64,000 bases of DNA from Lasioglossum baleicum (Eukaryota; Arthropoda; Insecta; Hymenoptera; Halictidae): positions 21,342,135-21,406,134 of the forward strand of contig NC_134929.1 of assembly GCF_051020765.1 (NCBI RefSeq), read 5' to 3'. The position numbers and the translations under genes are program-made. Each line of letters starts with the position of its first letter. Positions within the stretch are counted from its first letter, which is position 1. The notes beneath the pieces are model-generated. The model was not told where the DNA came from. It saw only the letters and a program-made list of their open reading frames with translations, and did not search any database. Positions 35,731-46,990 of the stretch are shown piece by piece.

Positions 35731-36739
35731 CGAATTTGATCGCGGTCTTTCATGTTTCATTGTGTACATTATTATTCGTCTCTGTATAAAAACAATAGCA
35801 AAGGATAGATCTACTAAAATGGGGGAGGATCTGGAACGAATTGATTTGAACAGGGAAATGGGTTGAACAAATATCGAAAATGGATTAGGAGCTCGCGGAT
35901 TAGTCCAGAAAGAAAGGGAAACGTGAACGGGACTAATTATTCATTGCACGTTCTCATGAATATTGACGAAAACAGAGTCCACCCCACCCCGACAGTGGCG
36001 CAACTATTGGCGTATTCAATTAACGAGCGGCGTTTTACATCGCCTTGCGAACAAGGTCGGCAACGTTACCTCGGGTACCCGCGAATTAGTTGGTGTCGAA
36101 GACAGTGCTCCCAGATGCTTACCTGTAACAAAGGAAACGAAAAATTTATTAAAACATCCCAACGACATTTATGTTTATTTATTTTACGTACTAGTATGTT
36201 ACGTTTTCTTATAATTATCTTAAATGACTATTTTTTCAATTCAGTAGAAGAAACGGTAGAATGAGGTTCCGTTAGCAACGGAAAGAGGAAGATCAATGGA
36301 GAGATAAGGCGACGATTGCAAAGACAAATTGACCCATTGTCCTTTCACTTTCTACGTGACGTATGCCGCGGCGAAAGCGTATCGTTTCCTGTGCATGGAA
36401 GTAACCGTAGCGGCTTCGGAATAGGAAATTTCATGATCGATGCGCGTAATGACTGTCCCGGTGGACAGGAGGGCACGTAATATGTACTGTCACATTAAAA
36501 CCCCGCATGCTAGAACTCTTTCCTATTTCTCGATACGTCACACAACGCAACACCCATTTCTCCTGTGAACGAATAGAATAGCGAACTTAAACGAATAGAA
36601 TATACAGCGTGCGAATATGTACGCTTATGCGAATAATTTTTATCTGTATATTTTTATGTCCCAAATAAGAATTGTGTAGAATGCGTGTGATTTCCATCGA
36701 TGAAACCTATTGATAAAAACTATTGAACATGTCAAGCAA
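35731..36739. other. Unassigned DNA
   Basis: Frames at 35863-36264 have no domain. AT-rich spacers only. No gene called. Confidence 0.4.
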
Positions 36740-36790
36740 GAAAATAAATTTCTATTTCGCTGCAGTTTGTTGCAATTCAGATAGAAAATG
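36740..36790 (+). repeat. Dispersed repeat family B, 5' block only
   Basis: AAATAAATTTCTATTTCGCT then GCAGTTTGTTGCAATTCAG matches the first block of family B (compare 16020 and the minus copy at 29.15 kb). The GCATAAAGATCC block is absent. Confidence 0.5.
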
Positions 36791-37326
36791 TTTTGCCACT
36801 TTGCAACAACAATATCGAAGAAGTTATGAAAAGAAAAAATGTTATGTTTCTGCCAATAAATGATTAGGGACCAGGAAGACGAGAATCTTCGTATTCAGCA
36901 ACGAAGAGAATTGTGAGACAAAGTGATCAACACAGAAACGTGTATGAATAACACGCTAAGTGAATGACCTTCGATGTCTCGTATAGGAAATAAAGCTTGG
37001 CACAGCAGTTATGCAACGGAGCTGAAATATTTCAGTGTCCATTAACCTTTATCGCTGCAACGTCACCGCGGAGCATGCAAGCCGCGTTCAGTTATTAAAG
37101 TCGCATTCCTTCGCGGCCACAATGCGGCCGAATTTCCAGCCGCCTCAAAATTAAACAGTCTGAAATTTCCCAGTTGAGCCCCCTGTTGCGTACTTAATAC
37201 GGGAAATTGCAAATAGGGTGTTTAGGAAGATTTGCGATGTCTGTTCCCTGAAATACCGTTTCCGGAGAAACGCTACATTTTCGCGTTCTCCTTTTCCCCA
37301 CGACTCCTTTACGCTATTAAACTTCT

Positions 37327-37534
37327 ACGAACATATTTCCCACATTTTGTTGATTAAAATGCCACCAAACACGACGCACTCCGAATCGTGCTTGCCCGTT
37401 TAATACGAAGAATTTAGCACACTTGGTTCGGATAATCGAGGTTTCACTGTAACCTGATTTACACGAGCAAATATGCTCCGAACTACGTCGTGTTTGGACT
37501 CGTTTCAATCAGAGAAATGTGACAAGTATGTCGC
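37327..37534. mobile_element. Family A palindromic MITE, full copy
   Basis: The left arm reads GAACATATTTCCCACATTTT ... GATTAAAATG ... CCAAACACGACG. The right arm is its inverted partner, CGTCGTGTTTGGACTCGTTT ... CAATCAGAGAAATGTG. About 50 bases per arm pair with some mismatches. The centre holds GGTTCGGATAATCGAGG. There is no coding potential. The same architecture is found at 46.8 kb, with half elements at 1.7, 8.5, 41.3 and 54.3 kb. Superfamily unknown. Confidence 0.65.
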
Positions 37535-38397
37535 TAGTGGTTTCACGAAAAAGTTTTATCACTATTTTGCCAAACATTATAAACAATATATTTCCGGGGT
37601 CTGGTTCAGCTTCGATTGGGTAGCGAACGGTTAGAAATTCACTTTTCGTTGCTCCGTACACGGTGAAGAGGATTTTTTTCTGTTTACCATTTTCCCGGGC
37701 TTTCCGGAGCGAGGCGAAAGCGAAGTTCGAAGCAACACGCCAATTAACAAGCGATCGTACACGTCGTTTAGCACGGCGTGAATTAGCATAGGCTCGAGAC
37801 AAATTTGCCGTCCGATGTAATGACGACGTGTTTCCCGGTGCAGCAGAGTTTTCCTCGAACTAATAACGCCGGCGTGGCATCTTTCTCCGTCCGGTTTCCA
37901 GCGGGGCCGAGCATGGCCGCGGCTTTTTCGCCGCGAGAGAAGAACGGCATAGGTATCAGTCGTTGCTCGCCGAGAGGCGAACAACCATAAATATTCATCC
38001 CGCGGGCTGTGAACAAAGTTTCCCTGGCACCACGTTGCTCTCCGCCAGTCTCTCCCTGTCTCGCCCTCTCTTTCTCTCTCTCTCTCCACGTGCATATAAA
38101 TCGATATCGGCATCTACGCCGACCTTCTTTCGTCCCGAAAATGGCTCTCGGCCCGTCTTTCGATGACGGAAATGGGTTATCAATTCTGGCGACTGCTCCT
38201 TTCTCGTTCCCCCCGAACAGCCGAATTTACTTGCTCCCGTTTTTCCACCTTTGTTAGACCCCCGTGAAATTAGAGCGGCTGATACGACGTGTCGCCCCGG
38301 AGATCTATTATTTCCATTCGCAGTCCTTCGAAGGTGTCGAGAAAATTCTCGGGCTTTGCTTGAGACCTTGCAGAGACAGTGAGGGGAATACAGTTAC

Positions 38398-38433
<36 letters not shown>

Positions 38434-39574
38434 AGTACCAGATTAGTCACGTGACATTGTGACGCATGCACGAATAGCGTCGAAGAAGGGGAAGGTAACC
38501 TTTGACGCCTTGACACCCTCTGCAATTCGAAGTCGAAGAGAATCGTGGAACAAGGATGTTCAAAGCAGTGAACAATATATGGTGGATCGCGGAACAATGG
38601 TCCGGGCGATTTTCACGTGACTCAAGGAGAAATGGCCACCCCCGCGGAAATGGAAAAGCAGAAAACGGAAAACAGACGGTGGTGAATGTCCGTGGTATAT
38701 AGGAATTTCCGCCCCAGTTGGCTCGAACAAACTTCGAAATCCGAACGAGCGGGATGACCGCGTGTAACCGCGTCGCGTGGACGGCCGCGATACAGGTGGA
38801 TCGATCAGGTGGTCTCTCCTCGATCGCGTTAATCGCGGCGACGCGACGTGGCTCACGCACGCCACGCCGGCTGACAAGCGTCATGTTTCGTGCGTTCGCG
38901 ACACATTTTTCCTCTCCCTTATCGTCCGCCGCCATAAAACCGCGCCGCGCCAAGCCGAGCTCCGCACGCGAGAGTTGCTTCTCACGGAAGAGCGTCGGGA
39001 ACTCTTTTTCATTAATTTTTCATGCGGAATTTCCCATCGATTCGCTCCGGAATCACCTCCGTAGAACATTCGGATATGATGAACATTCAGATTTTCATAT
39101 GCAATCATGAAAAAGGTACTTCCTCGAAAGAAATGATTTCTGGGCACATTTGAAAGACTGCTTCTGAAGCGTCCGAAATACCGCAACGATATTCGGGGCT
39201 TTGACGGTGTTGTGGGGATAACACCGACTAGTTGAAAATAAGTTCGAGTCTTGGAAGTTAACACCTTATATATATTTAAAACTTAATAAGTACAACAAAT
39301 GATGAGGTTCGAAATAGAAGTAAGAGTAGTTATCGATTCGAGTGATTTTTGTGTTCTGATTTTTCGTGTCGCGTTGTGTATAAGGTCGACTCGGCGTCTT
39401 TCCTTATTGATTATCTAAAAAGTGTATGGGGATGAAGAAGTGATTGCTATTGGTGAGTGAGTGGTGCATATTGGTCGTAGGAGTAGGAGCGCTTTGGTAA
39501 AACTATGTTTGGGCTATGGAGATTATTAGGTGTGAATGATATGGGAAAACGATATTGAAAACTAGAGTGTTGCT
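37535..39574. other. Unassigned DNA with TC microsatellites
   Basis: No supported gene. TC tracts lie at 38066-38087 and 38401-38430. Frames at 37631-38113, 38447-38953 and 38718-39110 have no domain and overlap on both strands. From 39300 to 39560 the plus strand becomes T/G-rich. Confidence 0.45.
38401..38430. repeat. CT microsatellite
   Basis: Thirty bases of uninterrupted CT dinucleotides, the purest simple tract in the window and a likely length-variable locus. Confidence 0.9.
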
Positions 39575-39582
39575 TATATAAG
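39575..39582 (+). promoter_or_regulatory. Possible TATA box
   Basis: TATATAAG, preceded by a T/G-rich stretch and followed 36 bases later by a strong hairpin. It could be a core promoter of an RNA-coding unit or of an LTR. No initiator or gene can be confirmed. Confidence 0.25.
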
Positions 39583-39617
39583 ATTGCCTTGTCGATGGTT
39601 CGTGGTTCGCTCTCGAG

Positions 39618-39662
39618 ACGGTCCCGAAGTGGTGTCCGATGACACCCAAACTCTGGGACCGT
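39618..39662 (+). other. Two-stem hairpin
   Basis: ACGGTCCC (39618-39625) pairs perfectly with GGGACCGT (39655-39662). Inside it, GGTGTC (39631-39636) pairs with GACACC (39641-39646) around the tetraloop CGAT. Internal loops are five and eight bases. A G-C and two further pairs extend the outer stem. Such a stacked structure is unlikely to be trivial, but its role is unknown. Confidence 0.6.
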
Positions 39663-39752
39663 CGCGTCGCGTCGAGTGTTTCAGTTATTGCAGCGGACCG
39701 TGTCTAAATAAGTCTGCTCGAGACCGAACAGTTTCCTTTGCGGAAATTTTCT

Positions 39753-39918
39753 CCGGGCCTTCGTTGAGGAGTTATTAACGAAAAACAGCGACCAATTAGA
39801 ACGCGACTGCTGATTGGTCCGTGTTTTTCGTTAATAACTCTTTAGCGATGGCCCGGTTGTTTCAAATGACCTTAGGAATCTCCCTTATCAAGGAAACACA
39901 TTTTTCGGATACCCTATA
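39753..39918. mobile_element. Foldback copy of repeat family D
   Basis: GTTATTAACGAAAAACA...GACCAAT (39771-39796) pairs with ATTGGTCCGTGTTTTTCG...TTAATAAC (39813-39838), and CCGGGCC (39753) with GGCCCGG (39850). The right side continues TTTCAAATGACCTTAGGAAT, CAAGGAAACACATTTTTCGG and ATACCCTATA. This is the reverse of the acagggtgttcc-type end seen at 52.6 kb. No coding. It is a common kind of insect non-autonomous repeat with tacagggt ends. Confidence 0.6.
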
Positions 39919-40507
39919 TTATCCTCCACCTTCTAAATGTATTAAAACATTAGATCTGCCTCCCGAAGCTCAAAGAACATGGAGAATGAAGAAACTAGGG
40001 TCGATCTCAATCTCGTTCCAGAGACGTTATCTGGACTCGAAGAATCGTGATACATATCCGGAAGCAAAATGGCGATTTTTGTCCGTCCGTTGCGTAAACT
40101 GCACGCGATGTATAAGGACATAACCTTGTAATTAGATACCGTGTCGTTTTCTTCTTGCGAGCTACGATTATACGATCTCGGGCGAGTCGTTAGCGTTGTC
40201 GAAGGCGAGCGCGTACCAACGACACCGGCAAAATAAGGAAGCGCCGCGCGCCGCCTCGGTGATATAACGAGGGCATTCATCGGGTTTTAATTACAAGCTC
40301 GCGTGGACAAGCTTTTTTTTCCCCGAGCGTTCTCCTCTTTGTCATTCCCGCGTAATCATCTTTTACATCCCCGCGCCGCGCCTGCTCCCGACGAAATTCT
40401 TCTTTTGCGTTCGGCTAGCCTGATCTTTCGCGAACCGTGTAAATCAGAGTGACTTTTATTAGTGACGTTATTGCCGCCGGAATTATTTCACGGTACATAC
40501 ATGTTTG
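39919..40507. other. Unassigned DNA
   Basis: No supported gene. The overlapping frames at 39821-40123 and 39942-40280 lie on opposite strands and lack domains. Confidence 0.4.
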
Positions 40508-40725
40508 TATTAGGTTGTCCCAAAAGCTTCTTTCGCAATGCGTGCATATAATATTGTTACATCACACAAGTACAATACGAACAACGTGATCATCTGTTTA
40601 GTAACTTTTCATTACTTGGTGATAAAACGGACTGGTTAGGTCTGGATTAACCCAACCTGATACTTGTGTGATGTAACGATATTAAATGTAAGCATTGCGA
40701 ATGAAACTTTTCGGACAATCTAATA
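40508..40725. mobile_element. Mariner-type MITE, complete
   Basis: TATTAGGTTGTCC at 40508-40520 and GGACAATCTAATA at 40713-40725 are inverted ends with the TTAGGTTGTCC form and the TA flanks typical of mariner. The arms stay paired for about 65 bases, through TTTCGCAATGC, ATATTGTTACATCACACAAG and TAC, with few mismatches. The interior, about 80 bases, is non-coding. It is a short deletion derivative of a mariner whose ends differ from those of the relic at 4.35 kb. Confidence 0.85.
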
Positions 40726-41284
40726 GCTTTAGGGCTCATCGTGAGCGCGATCTGATTCTTTGAATGTGTCCTGTTTGCTCGTCGAGAGGTGCTCCTCAGA
40801 ATTTGAGAATTTCATTTTAGCAGACTGCCGTTAGAAGTAACGTTACAGTCACTCGATATACTGTGAAGTGGATAGTGTCAAGATCAACCCGTTCTGTTGC
40901 AGGTTATTCGCAAGCGATTCCCCGAGATACGAAGTTGCAGCGCAGAGAACCGCAGAGCGACGCTGGTTTCGCCGAGCGAAATAACGAAACCATCTTTGCA
41001 ACACGCAATACCGAAGTATGTAACACGGCGCGCAGGTGACGCGGGGATAGAACGCGGAGCATAAATATCCCGTATCGCTGCGAACGTGTTAATCTGGGGC
41101 CCCGTTCAGCGTAGGTACGCCGGGAGAGTAGGTGTCTCGAGCATGAATTACGCTGATTGTGGGTTTACGCCGGGAGTCGGTAGTTGGACACCTAGATTGT
41201 GGCGCGAGATAGATTTCAAAGGGTAAGAATTAATCTACTTTCCGCGAGCGGTGGGCGAACGTGGGTCGCTGACAGATATTCACG
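40726..41284. other. Unassigned DNA
   Basis: Nothing recognised. GC-rich around 40920-41190. Confidence 0.4.
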
Positions 41285-41435
41285 AACTCTGTTCGGATAA
41301 TCGAAGGTCCCACTTGATCGTTGATTAAACGAGTCAGCATGATCGAAACTGTGTCGTGTTTGGTGTCACTTTAATCGGAGAAGTGTCGCGAATATGTCGA
41401 AGTGAAATGTTCGTTAAAAAATCATTGTAGACGAC
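41285..41435 (+). repeat. Family A MITE, right-half fragment
   Basis: GTTCGGATAATCGA (41291-41304) is followed by TGTGTCGTGTTTGG (41350-41363), then CACTTTAATCGGAGAAGTGT and CGCGAATATGTCG. The left arm is not present. Confidence 0.55.
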
Positions 41436-41510
41436 AATGTTATGCAGATGAAATTCAAGATTGTTGGAGAAATCATTACGGGAAGAAATAACATTCAATT
41501 TGGTTTCTAT

Positions 41511-41563
41511 CTCTTGCAATCGACGCAAACAATTTATATTTTGCATAAAGATCCGCAGTCTAG
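41511..41563 (+). repeat. Dispersed repeat family B
   Basis: TTTATATTTTGCATAAAGAT then CCGCAGTCTA, preceded by CTTGCAATCGACGCAAACAA. It directly follows a family A half element, the same order as at 1.0-1.7 kb but reversed. Confidence 0.65.
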
Positions 41564-43209
41564 TTATTATCGTGAAGCCAGGTGGAACGCCAGGCGACGC
41601 GAATGGTAAACGTCAAGGTTTTATTTAAACGCAGACAGGTAATTTTAGAAAACAGATCGAACCGCTCCATTTTTAATCGACGACCTGTAATCACTTTTAA
41701 TCTGTTCGTACGTGCCTCTACCGGCGACCTGTTTGTCCTCTCTTTTTTCCCTCTGGACCCCAGTCTGGCTTTGTCGTCCGTCGACTGCCTAAACATAGCG
41801 TTTTATATTTAAGAAGCAATCGATAATCCTCAGGACGCTCCCGGTGAACTGTGGAAGAGAACTTCGTTATCAACTTTGATAGCCTGCTGCTGAACACAAC
41901 CTCCGAAAAATCCCGCGAAATAATCGTTGTAATCAAAATTGAAAAATTAAGGCTTATCGCGGAGATTATTTCCCGAAATCTTTTAGATTATGCAAATCCC
42001 AGCGAAATTCGTATCTTGAACGAAATTAAATTTCGAACACGAAGATTTGATTAACTCGTCTTGAGTTCTTTTAATCTGTTCACTGTCTTATTAAAATTAA
42101 AATCCAGTTATTATAAAGAGCCAGACAATATATCTTCATCACCGATTGATTAAATTCTTGAAATAGTTGCTGTACGGATAGAATGAACTAAAATAGGACG
42201 CAGTATGATCACGCCTAATTACAGTTCCGCGTCAACGGAAGATTTAATTGTAGGCAATAATGAAGAGAGAAATGAAATGAACTAGAATAAAGTTTATTCA
42301 AGGGGCGGATTTGCATTTTTCGCAATAGCGTCTCGGGATTTCGGCGAGGGTATCGTTAGGAAGAGTCATTAGCGCGATCATTAAGGCGAGGATTGCCTCG
42401 CCGGGACAGGAATATCAAGGAGGATTATCGTGGCTCCACCCAGGACTAATACCGGCCGGGCTCCGAAGAACAGGATTCGTCCGCGTTCCTCTTCTTCATC
42501 CCCCGTGGTCGCTATACACGCGAACAACGTCCAGTAATTGACCCTGAACCTCGTACCGTTAGAATCTTGCTAACTACACACCTGTTCCGCTCGCGATTAG
42601 CCGCCACTGCCTCGATCACGATCGGATCATCGATCCGAAACCGATTTTCCTCTCGGCTCTGTGATTATTTGTATGTCGCTGTTGTTCAAATCACGTTAGT
42701 TATTCCCCGGTCGAATCACGCTATTGGTTGCGATCATCCGAAGCGAGAGATTACGTTCCCCTCGAACACTGCACCTGTTCTATGTCCAGACCATGAGTAC
42801 ACGGAACGCGTTCTGCATCCAGAAATGCTAATTGCCCGTGCTTAGTAGACTGTGCAATACCAGGCTGTAGAATGATCTGAGATTTGCTTAACAAATCATA
42901 CTCCGCGAGCAACTCGTTGACAAACGCGGCGGGTCAAAGTTACGTTCGAATGACATATAACTTTGTATCGTTACTTCCGATTAACATAATTGACGCGACA
43001 GAAGTGCATCGTCATAATCACGTGTCTAGCCGACTGAAAAATTGCACATCTTGCGTTAATGCGCGTGTTTCTGAATTGTGGATTAACGTGGTCTTGAGAA
43101 GTCGTTGATGGAATCATTAACTTGGACCAACGCTTCGAATGAACTGCATGCTACGTATATATTTTGAGAAAGAAAAGTATATCAAGGGTTAATAAATATG
43201 TACTATTAA
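41564..43209. other. Unassigned DNA
   Basis: No supported gene over 1.6 kb. Frames of up to about 92 codons have no domain. Confidence 0.45.
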
Positions 43210-43213
43210 TATG

Positions 43214-43544
43214 TGTTGGCGCGAATTAGTGATTCGGTGTTATTCGCGACTGGCGGCCGATGCCCCCGATTTTGAAAAATGTTTATATGTATACAGGTGT
43301 ATTTGAGAGTCGAGAGCACACAGAGTCGAAGGTTAGAATAGAACACATATTGTTCACTGCGAAGGACTGTCAGTGAGGGACTGTGTGCTGTATCACGTAT
43401 TGAAGGCCGTAGAAAAGAAAGAACTGTTTCCTTTTTCTTCGTATTATTTTCTTTTTATATTCTTTTCTTTTATAATTAAACTATTGTAATTCCATTTTCA
43501 AATATAAAGATATTAACCTGACATAACTCAAACTGTTGCTTACA
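43214..43544 (+). mobile_element. Probable solo LTR
   Basis: A 331-base block starts TGTTGGCGCGAATT and ends GTTGCTTACA (TGT...ACA ends). It is flanked by TATG at 43210-43213 and 43545-43548, a four-base target duplication (five bases, ATATG, if the terminal A is counted outside). It goes from GC-rich at the start to a T-rich stretch with AATTAAA late, as in LTR U3-R-U5 layouts. No internal retroelement sequence is present, so recombination between LTRs would explain it. Orientation assumes the poly(A)-like end is downstream. Confidence 0.5.
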
Positions 43545-43548
43545 TATG

Positions 43549-46500
43549 TCATTAGCTATACATACCCAACAAGAAAAATACAGTACTTATTACACTGATG
43601 GTGTTAATCAACTATGATTTGCAAATTAGTTCCAACGCTGGTCTAACATTCGGCTACCTCTTCTAAAATAGAGAATGAGCGAATCTCTGATCCGAGGAGT
43701 ACTGTTGGATTCTTGCACGAATCTCTGATTTATATTTTGATTTATAGCACTCTTTATGGTATTGCTCTTCCCCTGTTGTAAATCGCGGGAAGGGACCCTG
43801 TTTGCCATGGCGTGCGTTCGGTGACGTTTCGGCAATTACGAGGGTCAGTACCATGGGAATCATTCGTTTCCGTTTGCCGGGCAACGGCTGGTTTTTCCTT
43901 TTTAAAAAACATGCTGCAGGTATAGGTTCTACTATGCAGACCTTGCCGAACTTAGCTGCGTGGCTCAGTTCTGTACGAGCACTTCGACCAAACGGTTGCC
44001 GAGTTGACAGCACCGCGCAACAAACATTTATATTTAGATTTTCCAATTGTATTCTTTAATAAATATTGTTTAGCGCTGTTGAAACAAACTCTGTTAATTA
44101 TTCAACAAGTACAATGAAAGCTAAACTGAATATCTGACATTGTCGTCCCGTGCCACCATCCTCGATCTCTTATTAGAGCAGGTGGCAGTTTTTCGCAGAG
44201 CGATCAGGTACAGCCAGTGAAGCGAATCAAGGTCCCAGCCGTTAACAGGTGACTGGAACAGATGGTCGGGGCAGGTGATCCACAGTGAGGATCGTTCGGA
44301 TGCGCGAATCAGGAGTGTCTTACGGTTCGATGGCGATTGGACCATCCTGCGAGACACTAATTGGTAGCAGAGGTGATTCATTCGCTTAGACGACGCCACC
44401 TAGATTCACGGCTGATCGACGTAGTCCACACACACTCGAGACCGCCGTTCCTCCAGCTATCGTTCGACTGTCTCCTTAGATTCGACTCGAACAAAGTTGC
44501 GACGGACGAGCGGGAAAAATTGGTTCGCAACCTTGGCGCGTTTGCGCAACGCGTTTCGCAGGTTGAAGCTGGCGAGCCCGTTAATTGTCAGCCGTGCCAG
44601 TCGGCCCGCAATCAACAGTTACTCACCAACAGTTGAATTAGCGTTTACCGGCCTTTCCAGTCGTTATCCTCCCGGGATCTCGAGCGACCCGCTTCCACGA
44701 GCTCGCCGGATGCTTCGCGGCCGCGTTTCTCCTTGATCATCCTGGCCACTCGTCAATTTCCCTAACAGAGGCCCTCTTGTTGCCGTTCGCGGCGTTCCCG
44801 TTGCTACACTTATCGCGGTTGAGGCGTTGCGACACGAGAACCTCGGTCGCTGCGTTCGCAAGGGTCTTCGTCGAATCCTTCGAAGATCTAGGAGTCGACA
44901 ACCTTCCGTAGCTTTCGCCCCAGGTAACCAGGAGCGATCTCCGGTGGATTTCGTTTCGAAAAAGCGGGAGATTTCGCGGGAACAATGAGCGGTCCGCTCG
45001 AATTCTCGTGACGAGCACCAGCTGGCGGTCGCCGGGTCTGTTTTCGCCAGCTGTTCGTCCTGGTTCGACGGCACAAAGGGGCCCTGAGGCCCAGGGATTG
45101 CGAAGTATAGATCGGCTGCCTCGCAAAGGAAGAAGTTTCCGTGGCCGGTCGGACGTGGGAGGGCTTCGAGGACGACAAAAGGCCGGGCCTCTCCGCTACC
45201 TGTGCACGGATGCCAGGTGCTGTCGGACCCCCACTACCTTTTTCTCCTGTTACCGGGACCAGTTTCGTGGTAACAAGCAGGTAAGACCACGGGACGCGTC
45301 CACTCGTGCAACCTGCAGCCCGGTGCACTTCTCTGCTCCCTTTCTCTCTCTCTCTCCTCCTGCAGATTCGTAACTCGAGCCCTCGTGATCCACGCGATCC
45401 TGATTTTTCTGGATTTTGATCTGGTCCAGTGACGGTTGCTCCAGGAGGATTGCGAAAAAGTCTGCCAAAGTTGATGTTGACACATTATCTTTCGCGAATC
45501 TTCAAACTAAAGATTTATTATTTGATTTCGGTACCGGGAAGAAGAACTTGCGACTTAATTACGCGAATTATATCAGGTTTCCCGGTAATGAAATGAATCC
45601 ACTTTGATCGAGAGCCATACAAGGACAGCAAACGATCAGAGCACAAGGCGAAAAGGCTTCTGCAAGCATTGCGTTTCATCCATTCAAGAGTGTATCGCTG
45701 CGACGACTCGGTTCGATTCTCGAGGACAATCGTCGGTCCAAGGTCACCGTTTACATCGAAACGTAGAGGCGCGAATTGCCTTGCGGATTCGGGAACTAGG
45801 GTCGAGAGCGCAGAGATGGAGAACATCTTCCCCGCCGTCGCTGCGCGACCCCCACTATTAATTTTCTGGTCCCCACTCTTCGGCACCACTCCTAACGTGA
45901 CTTTATTTTCAGAACCGGGACTGGTCGCACGCTATTCCTTTCATAAGGTACCAGTCGAAGGGTGGGGGACGCTGGTAGGAAAGAAACAGTGTAAGTGTAA
46001 GGCCCGCGACCCGCCAGTACCCCGGCTCGGGGTTAGCGGATTCGCGGGTCTCACGTGCGCGGAATTCGTTTCACAATCGATCCGCGCGGCGCGTCGAGCT
46101 CGCCTTGAAGCCCCGCGTCGATATTTCTTTCGCCTAATTGACGGACGTTGCGCAAAAAAATCTGCCGACACCGCAGAAACGGTAATCGAATAGCGAACCA
46201 GATGATTCACGTCGACGCGAAGAAGAGTCTCCGATATATTTTTCTCGTTGAGATACCGAAACTCGCAGGTGAACGGACGAAAGATCGAATTGTTGTAGTT
46301 CGAAATTAAAAGGGAAATACTGAATCCTGCATGCTGAATAGAAAAAGAAACAATAATAATATAGAAGACGGTAGGAAGGTAGGGAGAATTTAAGAGGGTT
46401 AAAAAATGCAGACGCATCGGGATTAAAACAAACGCCAATTAATCGTTTCTAGAGAAAACAACTGATCCAGCAAGGCCACGATTAATTCAATGGCACAAGT

Positions 46501-46774
46501 TCCTGGACGGCTTCGAAGCACGCCGGTTAATTGTCGAAGTTCGAGGCCCTAGACGCGCTCGAGTTGGGATTAATCTGTCTCGTTAAAGGCGCGCGTAGTC
46601 TTTGTCGTTGCGGCGAAAAGTACAGAGCATTCAGAGTCTTGGCATACACAGGGTTGCGCACCCTCTGCTCTGCTTGGCTCGGTTAAGGCAGTTAAAACGT
46701 ACACTGCCGCTCAAAAGTATGCGAACAGTTGTGATACGTAAGTTCTGAAATCTTCCTCAATTAATTTTCGTTTA
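43549..46774. other. Unassigned DNA
   Basis: About 3.2 kb without a supported gene. GC-rich at 44480-45320, where several frames of 120-146 codons overlap on both strands without domains. The plus frame 45669-46193 (174 codons) also has none. A TC tract lies at 45342-45356. Confidence 0.45.
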
Positions 46775-46990
46775 ACGAAACTGTTACCGATACACTCGCG
46801 AAATTTTTCCGATTAAAATGAGTCCAAACACGGCGCAATTCGGGTCACATCAAGAATTTCGAAATCGTCGGTTCGCATAATGGATGTTCTACTGAATCGT
46901 CAATTAAACAATTAAATGCGTTCCGAACCATGTCATGCTGGGACTCGTTTGAACTAGAAAAATGTCGAGAATATGTTCGTAAGGATTTCA
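46775..46990. mobile_element. Family A palindromic MITE, second full copy
   Basis: The left arm (CGAAATTTTTCCGATTAAAA then TGAGTCCAAACACGGC) is the inverted partner of the right arm (GGGACTCGTTTGAACTAGAA then AAATGTCGAGAATATGTTCG). GGTTCGCATAATGGATG is near the centre. Pairing extends beyond 60 bases per arm with mismatches. Arms differ from the 37.3 kb copy by many substitutions, so insertions are old. Confidence 0.6.

Noticed and set aside
45669..46193. 174-codon plus frame
   Set aside because: It shares DNA with long frames on the other strand and has no domain or repeat support.
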